From the NCBI GenBank assembly GCA_015478765.1, contig JADMKR010000084.1, positions 1-5,191 of the forward strand: a stretch of DNA of 5,191 nucleotides. The letters run 5' to 3'. Every line of letters starts with the position of its first letter. Position 1 is the first letter of the stretch. This document shows, piece by piece, positions 1 through 5,191 of the stretch. This DNA comes from Flavobacterium sp. (GTDB taxonomy: Bacteria > Bacteroidota > Bacteroidia > Flavobacteriales > Flavobacteriaceae). Below the pieces are notes generated by a model, which worked only from the letters and a program-made list of their open reading frames with translations, was not told the DNA's origin and searched no databases. Made by a program: the position numbers and the translations under genes.

Positions 1-790
1 CGCCGAGCGAACCCATTTGATAGAACAGATCAAAGCAAATCCAAAGGAAGAATCCAACTATATTGCGTTAATGTTTCTGTATAGCGAAAGCGGACAGGAC
101 GATCAGGCTCTGGAGATTGCCAAAAAGCTAGAAAAAGAAATTCCTTCATCCGATTGGGCACAGGTGAGCCTTTTTAAATACCATTTAGCAGAAAATGATG
201 GTGCCAATGCTGTCAAGGCGATGAATATCGTTTTGGCCAGCAATAAAATCGACAACAAAATCCGCCATCGGATCATGAACGAATTTTTGATTTTCGCCAA
301 AGACAAACCTCAATATGAAGCCGATCTTCAGAAGGCCATAACATTTTTCGACAATGATCCCGAAGTCGACGTCGCAAAAGAGATCGGCAAGTTTTTCCAC
401 ACTAAAAAAGACTGGGATAAGACTATAAAGTATTATTCGTTGCATTTGCAGCAAACGCCGGATGACCTGGAAACCGTCTATCTGCTGTTTCAGGTGTATA
501 CCGAACAGCAGAAATATGATGTACTGGCGCAAAAATCAGAAGAGTTTCTCGAAAGCTACCCACTGCAGCCACAATTTTACTTTTATGCCGGCCTTGCGTA
601 TAACCAATTAAAAAACCACAAGAAAGCCAAAGATATGCTTGAAATGGGACTTGATTACCTGGTTGACGATCCGCAACTGGAGATGAATTTCAACATACAG
701 CTTGGCGAAGCTTATTCAGCATTAGGTGATACGAAAAAGATGGAACAACATTTCAAAAAAGCCGACCAAATCCTAAAAAGCCGCAAATAA
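1..790 (+). CDS. Tetratricopeptide-repeat (TPR) protein, C-terminal part; 5' end outside the window
   Basis: The frame is open from the left edge (first full codon at base 2) to the TAA at 788-790, giving 262 residues. A TTG at 17-19 could be read as a start, but the frame continues upstream of it without a stop and there is no promoter or ribosome-binding signal, so the gene most likely begins outside the window. The protein is soluble-looking and helical, with repeated TPR-like helix pairs. The clearest is near the C-terminus, around 'FYFYAGLAYNQLKNHKKAKD', followed by 'LGEAYSALGDTKKMEQHFKK'; an earlier unit surrounds 'ALMFLYSESGQDDQALEIAK'. TPRs are protein-interaction scaffolds, so no reaction can be assigned. 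Its stop overlaps the start of the next gene by one base (TAATG), implying translational coupling with the DUF4292 lipoprotein and EnvC genes and possibly a shared envelope role (inference). A TPR protein in this position fits flavobacterial gene order as I recall it. Confidence 0.85.
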   Translation, partial: AERTHLIEQIKANPKEESNYIALMFLYSESGQDDQALEIAKKLEKEIPSSDWAQVSLFKYHLAENDGANAVKAMNIVLASNKIDNKIRHRIMNEFLIFAKDKPQYEADLQKAITFFDNDPEVDVAKEIGKFFHTKKDWDKTIKYYSLHLQQTPDDLETVYLLFQVYTEQQKYDVLAQKSEEFLESYPLQPQFYFYAGLAYNQLKNHKKAKDMLEMGLDYLVDDPQLEMNFNIQLGEAYSALGDTKKMEQHFKKADQILKSRK

Positions 791-1566
791 TGCTAAGATA
801 TATCATCGTTTCATTTTTGGCGTTGGCCATGGCGTCGTGTAAATCTGCCGCATCTGTTGCTGAAGGTGAAGCCGGATCGGCGATGAGCAGCTCCAAAATT
901 ATCGCAAAGCACTATGCCAACAAGCGCGAATATCGCACAATGTATATCAAAGCGACTGCGCGATATGAGGATGAACGACAAACGCAGAACGTTACTGCCG
1001 ATATTCGTATCATTAAAGATGAGGCTATACTTGTAAGTATCCGGTTTTTTGGCATAACGATGGCCAAAGCGCTAATCACGCCTTCCGAAGTCAAATACTA
1101 CGAAAAAATCAACAGTGAATTTTTTGAAGGCGACTTTACAACTTTGAGCCGCTGGCTGGGCACCGACTTGGATTTCTACAAAGTCCAGAATATGCTTACC
1201 GGCGAAGCACTTGACAATTTGAACACATCGAAGTTGAAATCGTCGGTTCAGGATAAAATGTACAAGCTTGAATCGGATGCTGCTGCCACGAACAAAGCAT
1301 ATTATTTTGAGGCCCGTAACTTCCTTATAAAAAAGCAGGAGATATTTCAGCCTGCAAAAAACAGAGGCTTAACCATTACCTATCCCGGACATCAGAAGCA
1401 TGGCGAGATGCTATTGCCAGCGGCAATTCAGATTGATGCTGTACAAGATCAGGGTAAAACCAACATCAATATTAATTACACTGCGGTCACCATCAATGAG
1501 GAGTTTACATTGCCTTATAGTGTACCTAGCGGCTATGAACAGATTTTTATCAAATTAGATGAATAA
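790..1566 (+). CDS. DUF4292 family lipoprotein, LolB/LolA-like
   Basis: This is a 258-residue predicted lipoprotein. The N-terminus MLRYIIVSFLALAMASCKS is a short lipoprotein signal with the lipid-anchored cysteine at residue 17 (lipobox M-A-S-C, relaxed as is usual in Bacteroidota). The residues after Cys17 (KSAASV) lack the acidic surface-export signal known from this phylum, so a periplasm-facing location is likely (inference). The body, about residues 35-255, reads as a LolA/LolB-type beta-barrel half: a strand pattern of the type 'ADIRIIKDEAILVSIRFFGI' followed by 'AKALITPSEVKYYEK', then the family-typical W122-L-G124 segment and Q133-x-x-L-x-G138. I recognise this as DUF4292. LolB receives lipoproteins from LolA at the outer membrane; whether this protein does so is not shown by sequence. 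The start overlaps the upstream stop by one base and the end overlaps the EnvC start by eight, so the three genes are probably cotranscribed and coupled. Confidence 0.85.
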   Translation: MLRYIIVSFLALAMASCKSAASVAEGEAGSAMSSSKIIAKHYANKREYRTMYIKATARYEDERQTQNVTADIRIIKDEAILVSIRFFGITMAKALITPSEVKYYEKINSEFFEGDFTTLSRWLGTDLDFYKVQNMLTGEALDNLNTSKLKSSVQDKMYKLESDAAATNKAYYFEARNFLIKKQEIFQPAKNRGLTITYPGHQKHGEMLLPAAIQIDAVQDQGKTNININYTAVTINEEFTLPYSVPSGYEQIFIKLDE

Positions 1567-2827
1567 CCCTATGCAAAGATTTCACCTGGCGTTACTTTTT
1601 TTACTGCTTGCTCCGGCTGTATTTGGACAAACGCAACAAGAGAAGCTGGAACAACGGAAAGCGCAAATCCTGAAGGAAATCCGAATTAATGAGGAATTGC
1701 TTAAAGATGTGCGCAGTAAGGAAAAGTCGGTTACGAGCCAAATCGTAATGCAAAACAATAAGATCCAACTCAAGGAGCAGCTTATCAATACAACCGAACG
1801 GCAGACCAAACTGTTGAACGACGATATTTATCGCAATCAGTTGCAAATAAATAAATTACGGAAAGAACTCGAGGATCTAAAGGAGGATTATGCCGATATG
1901 ATTGTTAAATCCTACAAAAGCCGGTCCGAACAAAGCCGCGCGATGTTTTTGCTATCCTCGGAAAACTTTCTGCAGGCGTACAAGCGCGCGCAATATATGA
2001 AGCAGTATGCCAGTTATCGCAAAACACAGGGTGAAGAGATCAGCGTCAAAACCGAAAAACTTTCTGAACGCATAAAAGAAATTTCAGTTCAAAAAGACGC
2101 AAAGCAAAAGCTTCTGGAAGAGAATGAACGAGAACGTTTGGCGTTGGTCGAAGAGAAGAAAGACCAGGAAAAGCTTTTCAACGCCATAAAGAAAGATAAG
2201 AAGAATATTACAGCACAAATCAAGAAGAAGCAGGCCGAAACCAAAGCAATCGATCGGCAAATCGATAAGTTGCTGAGAGAAGCGATCGCGGCGGCCAATA
2301 AGAAAGCGGCGGCTGCCAACGCAAAAGCCAATCCGCGTACCACTGCAGCTGCGACAAAAGCAACGGCTACATCGGCAAAAATAGTATTAACCCCTGAGGG
2401 TAAAATCATAGCCGATAATTTCCGGGCAAGCAAAGGGCAGTTGCCATGGCCGGTAGAACGAGGTGTAGTCACGTTAAAATACGGTGATCAGGCGCATCCC
2501 GTACACCGATCACTGGTGGTTCATAACAGCGGTGTCGAAATTACTACAGATGAAGGTGCTACGGCGCGGGCGGTATTCAACGGCGAAGTTACCAGCGTGA
2601 TAGTACTATCACCGGTAAACAAAGCTGTAATGATTCAACATGGTGACTTTTTTACCGTTTATCAGAATCTTAGTCACGTTTATGTAAATAAAGGCGACAA
2701 AGTTTCTTTAAAGCAAACCATCGGGAAAATCCGTACCAATGGCGACACAGGTAAAACAGTAATAAAATTTACAATTTCACAAAATACCACCTACACCAAT
2801 CCGGCTGCTTGGCTGGCAGGGATGTAA
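1559..2827 (+). CDS. EnvC-type murein hydrolase activator (coiled coil plus degenerate LytM/M23 domain)
   Basis: This 422-residue exported protein has a signal peptide at about residues 1-23 (hydrophobic LALLFLLLAPAVFG, cleavage probably before Gln24). A long charged coiled coil runs from about 25 to 240 and includes the family-typical segment starting at M129 (MFLLSSENFLQAYKRAQYMK). A low-complexity Ala/Lys/Thr linker covers 242-274, and a C-terminal LytM (peptidase M23) domain covers about 295-420. The LytM fold is recognisable (H361-G-D-F, Y368-x-N-L, N414-P-x-x-W), but the zinc ligands of active enzymes are replaced: the HxxxD positions fall on N323 and E327, and the HxH positions on V401 and K403. 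As in E. coli EnvC, it is therefore expected to activate an N-acetylmuramyl-L-alanine amidase rather than cut peptidoglycan itself (family knowledge). A second ATG at 1571 gives a cleaner signal peptide and no overlap; the 1559 start is kept because ATGAATAA coupling to the upstream stop is typical of an operon. The gene ends directly against the convergent thioesterase stop. Confidence 0.9.
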   Translation: MNNPMQRFHLALLFLLLAPAVFGQTQQEKLEQRKAQILKEIRINEELLKDVRSKEKSVTSQIVMQNNKIQLKEQLINTTERQTKLLNDDIYRNQLQINKLRKELEDLKEDYADMIVKSYKSRSEQSRAMFLLSSENFLQAYKRAQYMKQYASYRKTQGEEISVKTEKLSERIKEISVQKDAKQKLLEENERERLALVEEKKDQEKLFNAIKKDKKNITAQIKKKQAETKAIDRQIDKLLREAIAAANKKAAAANAKANPRTTAAATKATATSAKIVLTPEGKIIADNFRASKGQLPWPVERGVVTLKYGDQAHPVHRSLVVHNSGVEITTDEGATARAVFNGEVTSVIVLSPVNKAVMIQHGDFFTVYQNLSHVYVNKGDKVSLKQTIGKIRTNGDTGKTVIKFTISQNTTYTNPAAWLAGM

Positions 2828-3337
2828 TTACTGGAATAACGCTTTGAGCTCTGTAGCTTCGGCAGGTTTCATCTTGCCGGCAAGTACGAGGCTCAATTGT
2901 TTCCGACGAAGTGCCGCTTCAAAACGTTGCTGTTCGAGTTCGGTTTGCGGAATTACAGGTGCCACCTCGGTAGGTCTGCCGGTATCATCAACTGCCACAA
3001 AAGTATATATTGCTTCGTTGGCTTTGGATCTTATACCAGATTCCCGGTCTTCAAGCCACACATCTATAAAGATTTCCATCGAACTTTTAAACGATCGTGA
3101 CACTTTCGCTTCGACAGTAACAACGCTTCCCAACGGGATGGCGCGGTTAAAAGCTACGTGGTTAACCGATGCAGTGACGACAATCCTTCGGGAATGGCGA
3201 CGGGCTGCAATGCTTGCCGCACGATCCATCCGCGCCAGCAGTTCGCCTCCAAAAAGATTATTCAGCGGATTAGTTTCACTTGGCAAAACCAGGTCGGTAA
3301 GTATAGTAAGGGATTCTGAAGGATGTTTCGGCTGCAT
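2828..3337 (-). CDS. Acyl-CoA thioesterase, hotdog fold (YciA/BACH-type)
   Basis: This 169-residue protein (from the ATG at 3337-3335) would hydrolyse acyl-CoA to free acid and CoA in the cytoplasm. The family signature is clear: PSETNPLNNLFGGELLARMD at residues 19-38, with Asn23 and Asp38 at the positions used for catalysis in ACOT/YciA enzymes. It is followed by the hotdog central helix, then 'TASVNHVAF', a glycine-turn/strand segment with 'SMEIF', and 'TFVAVDDTGRP' near the end of the fold. A charged helical tail (about 135-169) follows. Length is normal for a single-hotdog acyl-CoA hydrolase; chain-length preference cannot be read. A GTG nine bases upstream (3346-3344) would add MKK, but it overlaps the -7 promoter box, so the ATG is preferred. 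The gene is monocistronic here: it has its own promoter box after the terminator of the upstream gene, and it converges on the EnvC gene with no spacer. Confidence 0.93.
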   Translation of the reverse strand: MQPKHPSESLTILTDLVLPSETNPLNNLFGGELLARMDRAASIAARRHSRRIVVTASVNHVAFNRAIPLGSVVTVEAKVSRSFKSSMEIFIDVWLEDRESGIRSKANEAIYTFVAVDDTGRPTEVAPVIPQTELEQQRFEAALRRKQLSLVLAGKMKPAEATELKALFQ

Positions 3338-3345
3338 TTTTTTCA

Positions 3346-3353
3346 CAAAGGTA
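3346..3353 (-). promoter_or_regulatory. Bacteroidota -7 promoter box for the thioesterase gene
   Basis: The minus strand reads TACCTTTG, an exact match to the Bacteroidota primary-sigma -7 consensus TAnnTTTG. It ends 8 bases before the preferred ATG (3337), so transcripts would have almost no leader. No TTG -33 element lies at the usual 17-20 bp spacing: that place is taken by the T-tract and arm of the upstream terminator hairpin. The -7 match is strong, the -33 is missing, and start-site mapping would be needed to confirm it. Confidence 0.6.
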
Positions 3354-3364
3354 CTTCAAGACAT

Positions 3365-3387
3365 AAAAAAACCCGATAAAAATCGGG
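3365..3387 (-). terminator. Intrinsic terminator of the HU/SPOR gene
   Basis: On the minus strand, four bases... after the TAA stop (3393-3391) there is a stem CCCGAT, loop TTTT, stem ATCGGG (3387-3372), followed at once by seven T residues (3371-3365). A perfect 6-bp stem and a T-tract in the right orientation make a standard Rho-independent terminator. Read on the plus strand, the same hairpin is followed by a looser T-rich stretch (GATTTATTGTTTTTTG), so it might also partly stop plus-strand readthrough from the EnvC operon (inference). Confidence 0.82.
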
Positions 3388-3390
3388 GAT

Positions 3391-4326
3391 TTATTGTTTT
3401 TTGACCAAAAGCCATGCGTCTTTATTTTGGGTGCTCCTGATTTCATTCATTGCTTGAGATGCCGCCGAATGAGTGGCATAGCTTCCATAAACCACCGGAT
3501 GCAGGTGCTGCCGCGTAGGTGAAATCTTTCGGGCTTTAAATCCGAGGTCTCTTAATTCCGACAATGCCTTATCAGCATTTTCTTCACTTCTAAACACTCC
3601 GGCTACAACGTGATACGGTAACTTTTCCTCCTTTACGGTAAGGGTCACAGGCGGGAGCGGGTTGGTGATAAGAAACGTGGCCTCCTGTATTTTATTTTGA
3701 ACTTCCTGTCGCACCTCAGTCTCGACTACAAGCGTTTGCTGCTCTACGCGATCCTGAAACAATTTGTAGCCAATGGTACCCGTAGCCATTAAGGCGACTG
3801 CTATAACCGCGGCATATTTCAGATAGGATCTGCCCGCACGCTTTTCCGGCGTGAACTGAACAGGGGCTTTTTCTTCGAATTTTTCGGCCTCCTGCTTGTA
3901 GATTTCACGTTTGACCACCGGCGACACAAATGATGTCAGGCCGAAGGCTTCTTTCAGATAGTTGGTTTGTTCGGTTGGGGAAAAAACAAGATTTTTCTCC
4001 GAGTTCAAAGTTAAATCACCGATATTCTTCAGCGTTAATTTCCCATCTGCCACCAGTGTATTTTTCCAGGACGCTACATCGTCTGAGATTATTTCCACCG
4101 CCTTTTCATAGGACAGTTTCTCGGCTTGGGCAATATGATTTGCCAATAGCCCGTCATTGTTCTTCAAGTTTGAATTGAATGAAACAAGTTTTTTTGGAGG
4201 GTAGAATGTATTGGCGCTTTCAATGTGCTGCGCGGATTGAATTTCGGATAAAAAAGCCCCAAAACCAGGAACGGTAACACATTGGTAACGAAATAAAAGC
4301 TGTGAGATATAATGCTCGGTCTTCAT
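3391..4326 (-). CDS. HU-CCDC81-like / transmembrane / SPOR domain protein
   Basis: This 311-residue bitopic protein (from the ATG at 4326-4324) has three parts. Residues 1 to about 130 are soluble and resemble the bacterial HU-CCDC81 pair: 'VTVPGFGAFLSE' at 17-28, then a second HU-like unit with 'DGKLTLKNIGDLTLN' at 94-108. A charged stretch ending in KRAGRSYLK leads into one membrane helix at about 168-190 (AAVIAVALMATGTIGYKLF). After a linker, a SPOR domain spans about 236-311 ('YHVVAGVFRSEENADKAL', 'VVYGSYATHSAASQAM'). Positive residues before the helix place the HU-like part in the cytoplasm and SPOR in the periplasm. SPOR domains bind amidase-denuded glycan at division septa (family knowledge); what the HU-like part binds is unknown, and DNA is only a possibility. 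A TTG-initiated extension to 4344 would have its first codons inside the promoter box, so it is rejected. The gene has its own promoter and terminator and is divergent from dprA. Confidence 0.88.
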   Translation of the reverse strand: MKTEHYISQLLFRYQCVTVPGFGAFLSEIQSAQHIESANTFYPPKKLVSFNSNLKNNDGLLANHIAQAEKLSYEKAVEIISDDVASWKNTLVADGKLTLKNIGDLTLNSEKNLVFSPTEQTNYLKEAFGLTSFVSPVVKREIYKQEAEKFEEKAPVQFTPEKRAGRSYLKYAAVIAVALMATGTIGYKLFQDRVEQQTLVVETEVRQEVQNKIQEATFLITNPLPPVTLTVKEEKLPYHVVAGVFRSEENADKALSELRDLGFKARKISPTRQHLHPVVYGSYATHSAASQAMNEIRSTQNKDAWLLVKKQ

Positions 4327-4331
4327 GCGAA

Positions 4332-4361
4332 CAAAGTTATACAATGCGGTGTGGCATCAAA
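4332..4361 (-). promoter_or_regulatory. Bacteroidota promoter (-33/-7) of the HU/SPOR gene
   Basis: On the minus strand a TTTG (4361-4358) is followed after 18 bases by TAACTTTG (4339-4332). This matches the Bacteroidota TTTG / TAnnTTTG promoter with normal spacing. The -7 box ends five bases before the ATG at 4326, so the predicted transcript start falls at or very close to the start codon (leaderless or nearly so). This also decides the start codon: the box overlaps the codons of the longer TTG-started reading. Confidence 0.75.
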
Positions 4362-4587
4362 ATTTTATTTACAGTTTTTATTAACAATCCGCCTGGTTTC
4401 AGCTCTTCGAAATCGAACTGCTGTGACCAATATTTTCTTAAAATTAAATGAATCCTGCCACGGTTCTATAAGCCGATTACTAACTTTAAGTAAATCTTAA
4501 ATGTACTACTATGGAACAATAACCTGAAATCGATCGGCACCGACAATTTAAGGGATGATAACCATTTCTTTTTCAATACATTGGTTC

Positions 4588-4605
4588 AGGAAATCCAAAT
4601 TTCCT
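4588..4605. repeat. 18-bp inverted repeat upstream of dprA (possible operator)
   Basis: AGGAAATCCAAATTTCCT is a perfect 7-bp inverted repeat around a 4-base centre. It ends one base before the promoter-like box TATCTTGC and 25 bases before the dprA ATG. That is the place where a dimeric repressor site, or the space between promoter elements, would be expected. There is no T-tract directly after it, so it does not look like a terminator. Its role is inferred from position alone. Confidence 0.4.
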
Positions 4606-4606
4606 T

Positions 4607-4614
4607 TATCTTGC
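4607..4614 (+). promoter_or_regulatory. Possible -7 box for dprA
   Basis: TATCTTGC is close to the Bacteroidota -7 consensus TAnnTTTG but one T short. It lies 16 bases before the dprA ATG, about the distance seen for the other short-leader promoters of this window. A TTG at 4581-4583 is 23 bases upstream, longer than the normal -33 spacing. The inverted repeat fills most of that spacer. This is a weak candidate supported mainly by position. Confidence 0.35.
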
Positions 4615-4630
4615 ACTTCATTTTTAAAGT

Positions 4631-5191
4631 ATGCGCCACGAAGAATTATTTTATTTGCTAGCCTTGCAAAAGACTGAAAGCATCGGGGATGTCGTTGCCC
4701 GAAAGTTGTTAGACACTTTTGGCAGTGCCGAGGCCGTTTTTTCAGCCAAAGCAACAGAAATCCGCTCGATTGAAGGCGTCGGATCTGTCCGCATAAAAAA
4801 CCTTAAGGATAAAAAAGTATTTGAACAGGCTGAGGACGAATTGCAAAAGATCGACAAACTCCAAATTTCCAGTATTTCATATTTAGATTCTGATTATCCC
4901 GAACGGTTGCGGCATTGCCCTGATGGCCCCATATTATTATTTGCCAGCGGGAATATCCATCATCAAAAGAACCGTGTAATAAGCATTGTGGGAACCCGGC
5001 AAGTTTCGGCCCATGGAGCCGATTTCTGTCGGAAACTTATAAATGAACTCGCGCCCATGAATCCTGTAATCATCAGTGGATTTGCATATGGTGTCGACAT
5101 CATCGCGCATCAGTCGGCTATTGAAAATAATCTGCAAACAATTGCAGTGCTTGCACACGGACTCAATCAGATTTATCCAAAGTCACACAGG
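4631..5191 (+). CDS. dprA: DNA-processing protein DprA (Smf), N-terminal 187 residues; 3' end outside the window
   Basis: The frame opens at ATG 4631, just after an in-frame TAA (4625-4627), and runs uninterrupted to the right edge; roughly half of a typical DprA is present. The N-terminus (about 1-65) is a helix-hairpin-helix/SAM-like region, with 'SIGDVVARKLLDTFGSAEAV' and 'IEGVGSVRIKNL'. After an 'SYLDSDYPERL' segment comes the DprA Rossmann fold: I119-V-G-T-R123 with G129, S149-G-F-A-Y-G-V-D156 with H160, and 'TIAVLAHGLNQIYPKSHR' ending at the edge. DprA binds single-stranded DNA and loads RecA onto it in natural transformation; it is also common in bacteria not known to be competent. The common Y in 'xxYG' of the first motif is His128 here. 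The gene is divergent from the HU/SPOR gene and is not coupled to anything visible downstream. Confidence 0.95.
   Translation, partial: MRHEELFYLLALQKTESIGDVVARKLLDTFGSAEAVFSAKATEIRSIEGVGSVRIKNLKDKKVFEQAEDELQKIDKLQISSISYLDSDYPERLRHCPDGPILLFASGNIHHQKNRVISIVGTRQVSAHGADFCRKLINELAPMNPVIISGFAYGVDIIAHQSAIENNLQTIAVLAHGLNQIYPKSHR

Larger units (their letters stand above)
4327..4630. other. Divergent intergenic region between the HU/SPOR gene and dprA
   Basis: This 304-bp AT-rich gap has no convincing gene on either strand. It contains the HU/SPOR promoter at its left end, an inverted repeat and a weak promoter-like box for dprA at its right end, and a weak AT-only hairpin in the middle (TTTAAG, 5-base loop, CTTAAA, 4485-4501). 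The middle part (about 4365-4580) shows no tRNA, riboswitch or conserved ORF that I can recognise. The only reading frames there are very short or run antisense out of the flanking genes. Confidence 0.6.

Noticed and set aside
185..532. 115-codon minus-strand frame inside the TPR gene
   Set aside because: Shadow of a clear TPR coding frame with no promoter or family features.
2282..2289. GCGATCGC octamer resembling the cyanobacterial HIP1 repeat
   Set aside because: Single occurrence within the Ala-rich linker codons of the EnvC gene; the organism is not a cyanobacterium.
2089..2472. 127-codon minus-strand frame inside the EnvC gene
   Set aside because: Its Ala/Phe/Ser-rich translation is the complement of the Lys/Ala-rich coiled coil and linker; no start signal or recognisable domain.
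2873..2884. Perfect 12-base palindrome CTTGCCGGCAAG near the convergent junction
   Set aside because: It lies inside the thioesterase coding sequence (Leu-Ala-Gly-Lys), has no loop and no T-tract, so it does not work as a terminator, and no operator is expected there.
3338..3346. GTG start of the thioesterase adding three residues
   Set aside because: The GTG overlaps the end of the -7 box and would not be in the mRNA from that promoter; the ATG at 3337 fits better.
2844..3404. 186-codon plus-strand reading frame opposite the thioesterase
   Set aside because: The minus strand encodes an unmistakable hotdog thioesterase with catalytic motif; the plus frame gives a Ser/Arg-rich sequence with no family resemblance, and is a codon-bias shadow.
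4312..4500. 62-codon plus-strand frame beginning antisense inside the HU/SPOR gene
   Set aside because: Starts over the 5' end of a well-supported gene, runs through its promoter, and has no recognisable protein character.
4501..4527. Tiny ORF MYYYGTIT downstream of a near -7 box (TAACTTTA at 4481-4488)
   Set aside because: Eight codons in an AT-rich gap are expected by chance; it has no attenuator-like structure linking it to dprA.

Overview
The window looks like a chromosomal segment of a Bacteroidota bacterium, most probably a Flavobacteriaceae member (Flavobacterium-like). Four things point there: the lipoprotein matches a Bacteroidota-restricted family (DUF4292); one gene joins a bacterial HU-CCDC81 region, a membrane helix and a SPOR domain; the promoters have the Bacteroidota -7 box (TAnnTTTG) instead of a sigma70 -10; and Shine-Dalgarno sequences are absent. 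Base composition is moderate (low-to-mid 40s % GC by eye) and even, with no sign of mobile DNA. Gene order resembles ordinary core flavobacterial chromosome, so this is not an accessory island.

Layout. Positions 1-2827 (+) hold a tightly packed, translationally coupled run: the C-terminal part of a TPR protein (cut by the left edge), a LolB-like DUF4292 lipoprotein, and an EnvC-type coiled-coil/degenerate LytM (M23) protein. Stop and start codons overlap by 1 and 8 bases. The EnvC stop abuts, with no spacer, the stop of a convergent acyl-CoA thioesterase (2828-3337, -). A 53-bp gap then holds an intrinsic terminator for the next minus-strand gene and the thioesterase's own -7 promoter box. 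Next is the HU-CCDC81/TM/SPOR gene (3391-4326, -). A 304-bp divergent intergenic region follows, and then dprA (4631 to the right edge, +), cut after 187 codons.

Function. The envelope genes make a plausible theme. EnvC-type proteins activate cell-wall amidases at the division site; amidases make denuded glycan; SPOR domains bind denuded glycan. A LolB-like lipoprotein in the same operon would sit at the outer membrane. The SPOR protein also carries a cytoplasmic HU-like region, which could tie DNA or a cytoplasmic partner to septal peptidoglycan. The thioesterase and DprA (RecA/ssDNA loader) are housekeeping neighbours. I found no wholly new system. The most interesting points are the HU-TM-SPOR architecture beside EnvC and dprA, the LolB-like/EnvC pairing, the loss of all zinc ligands in EnvC, the nearly leaderless promoters, and an 18-bp inverted repeat directly upstream of the likely dprA -7 box.
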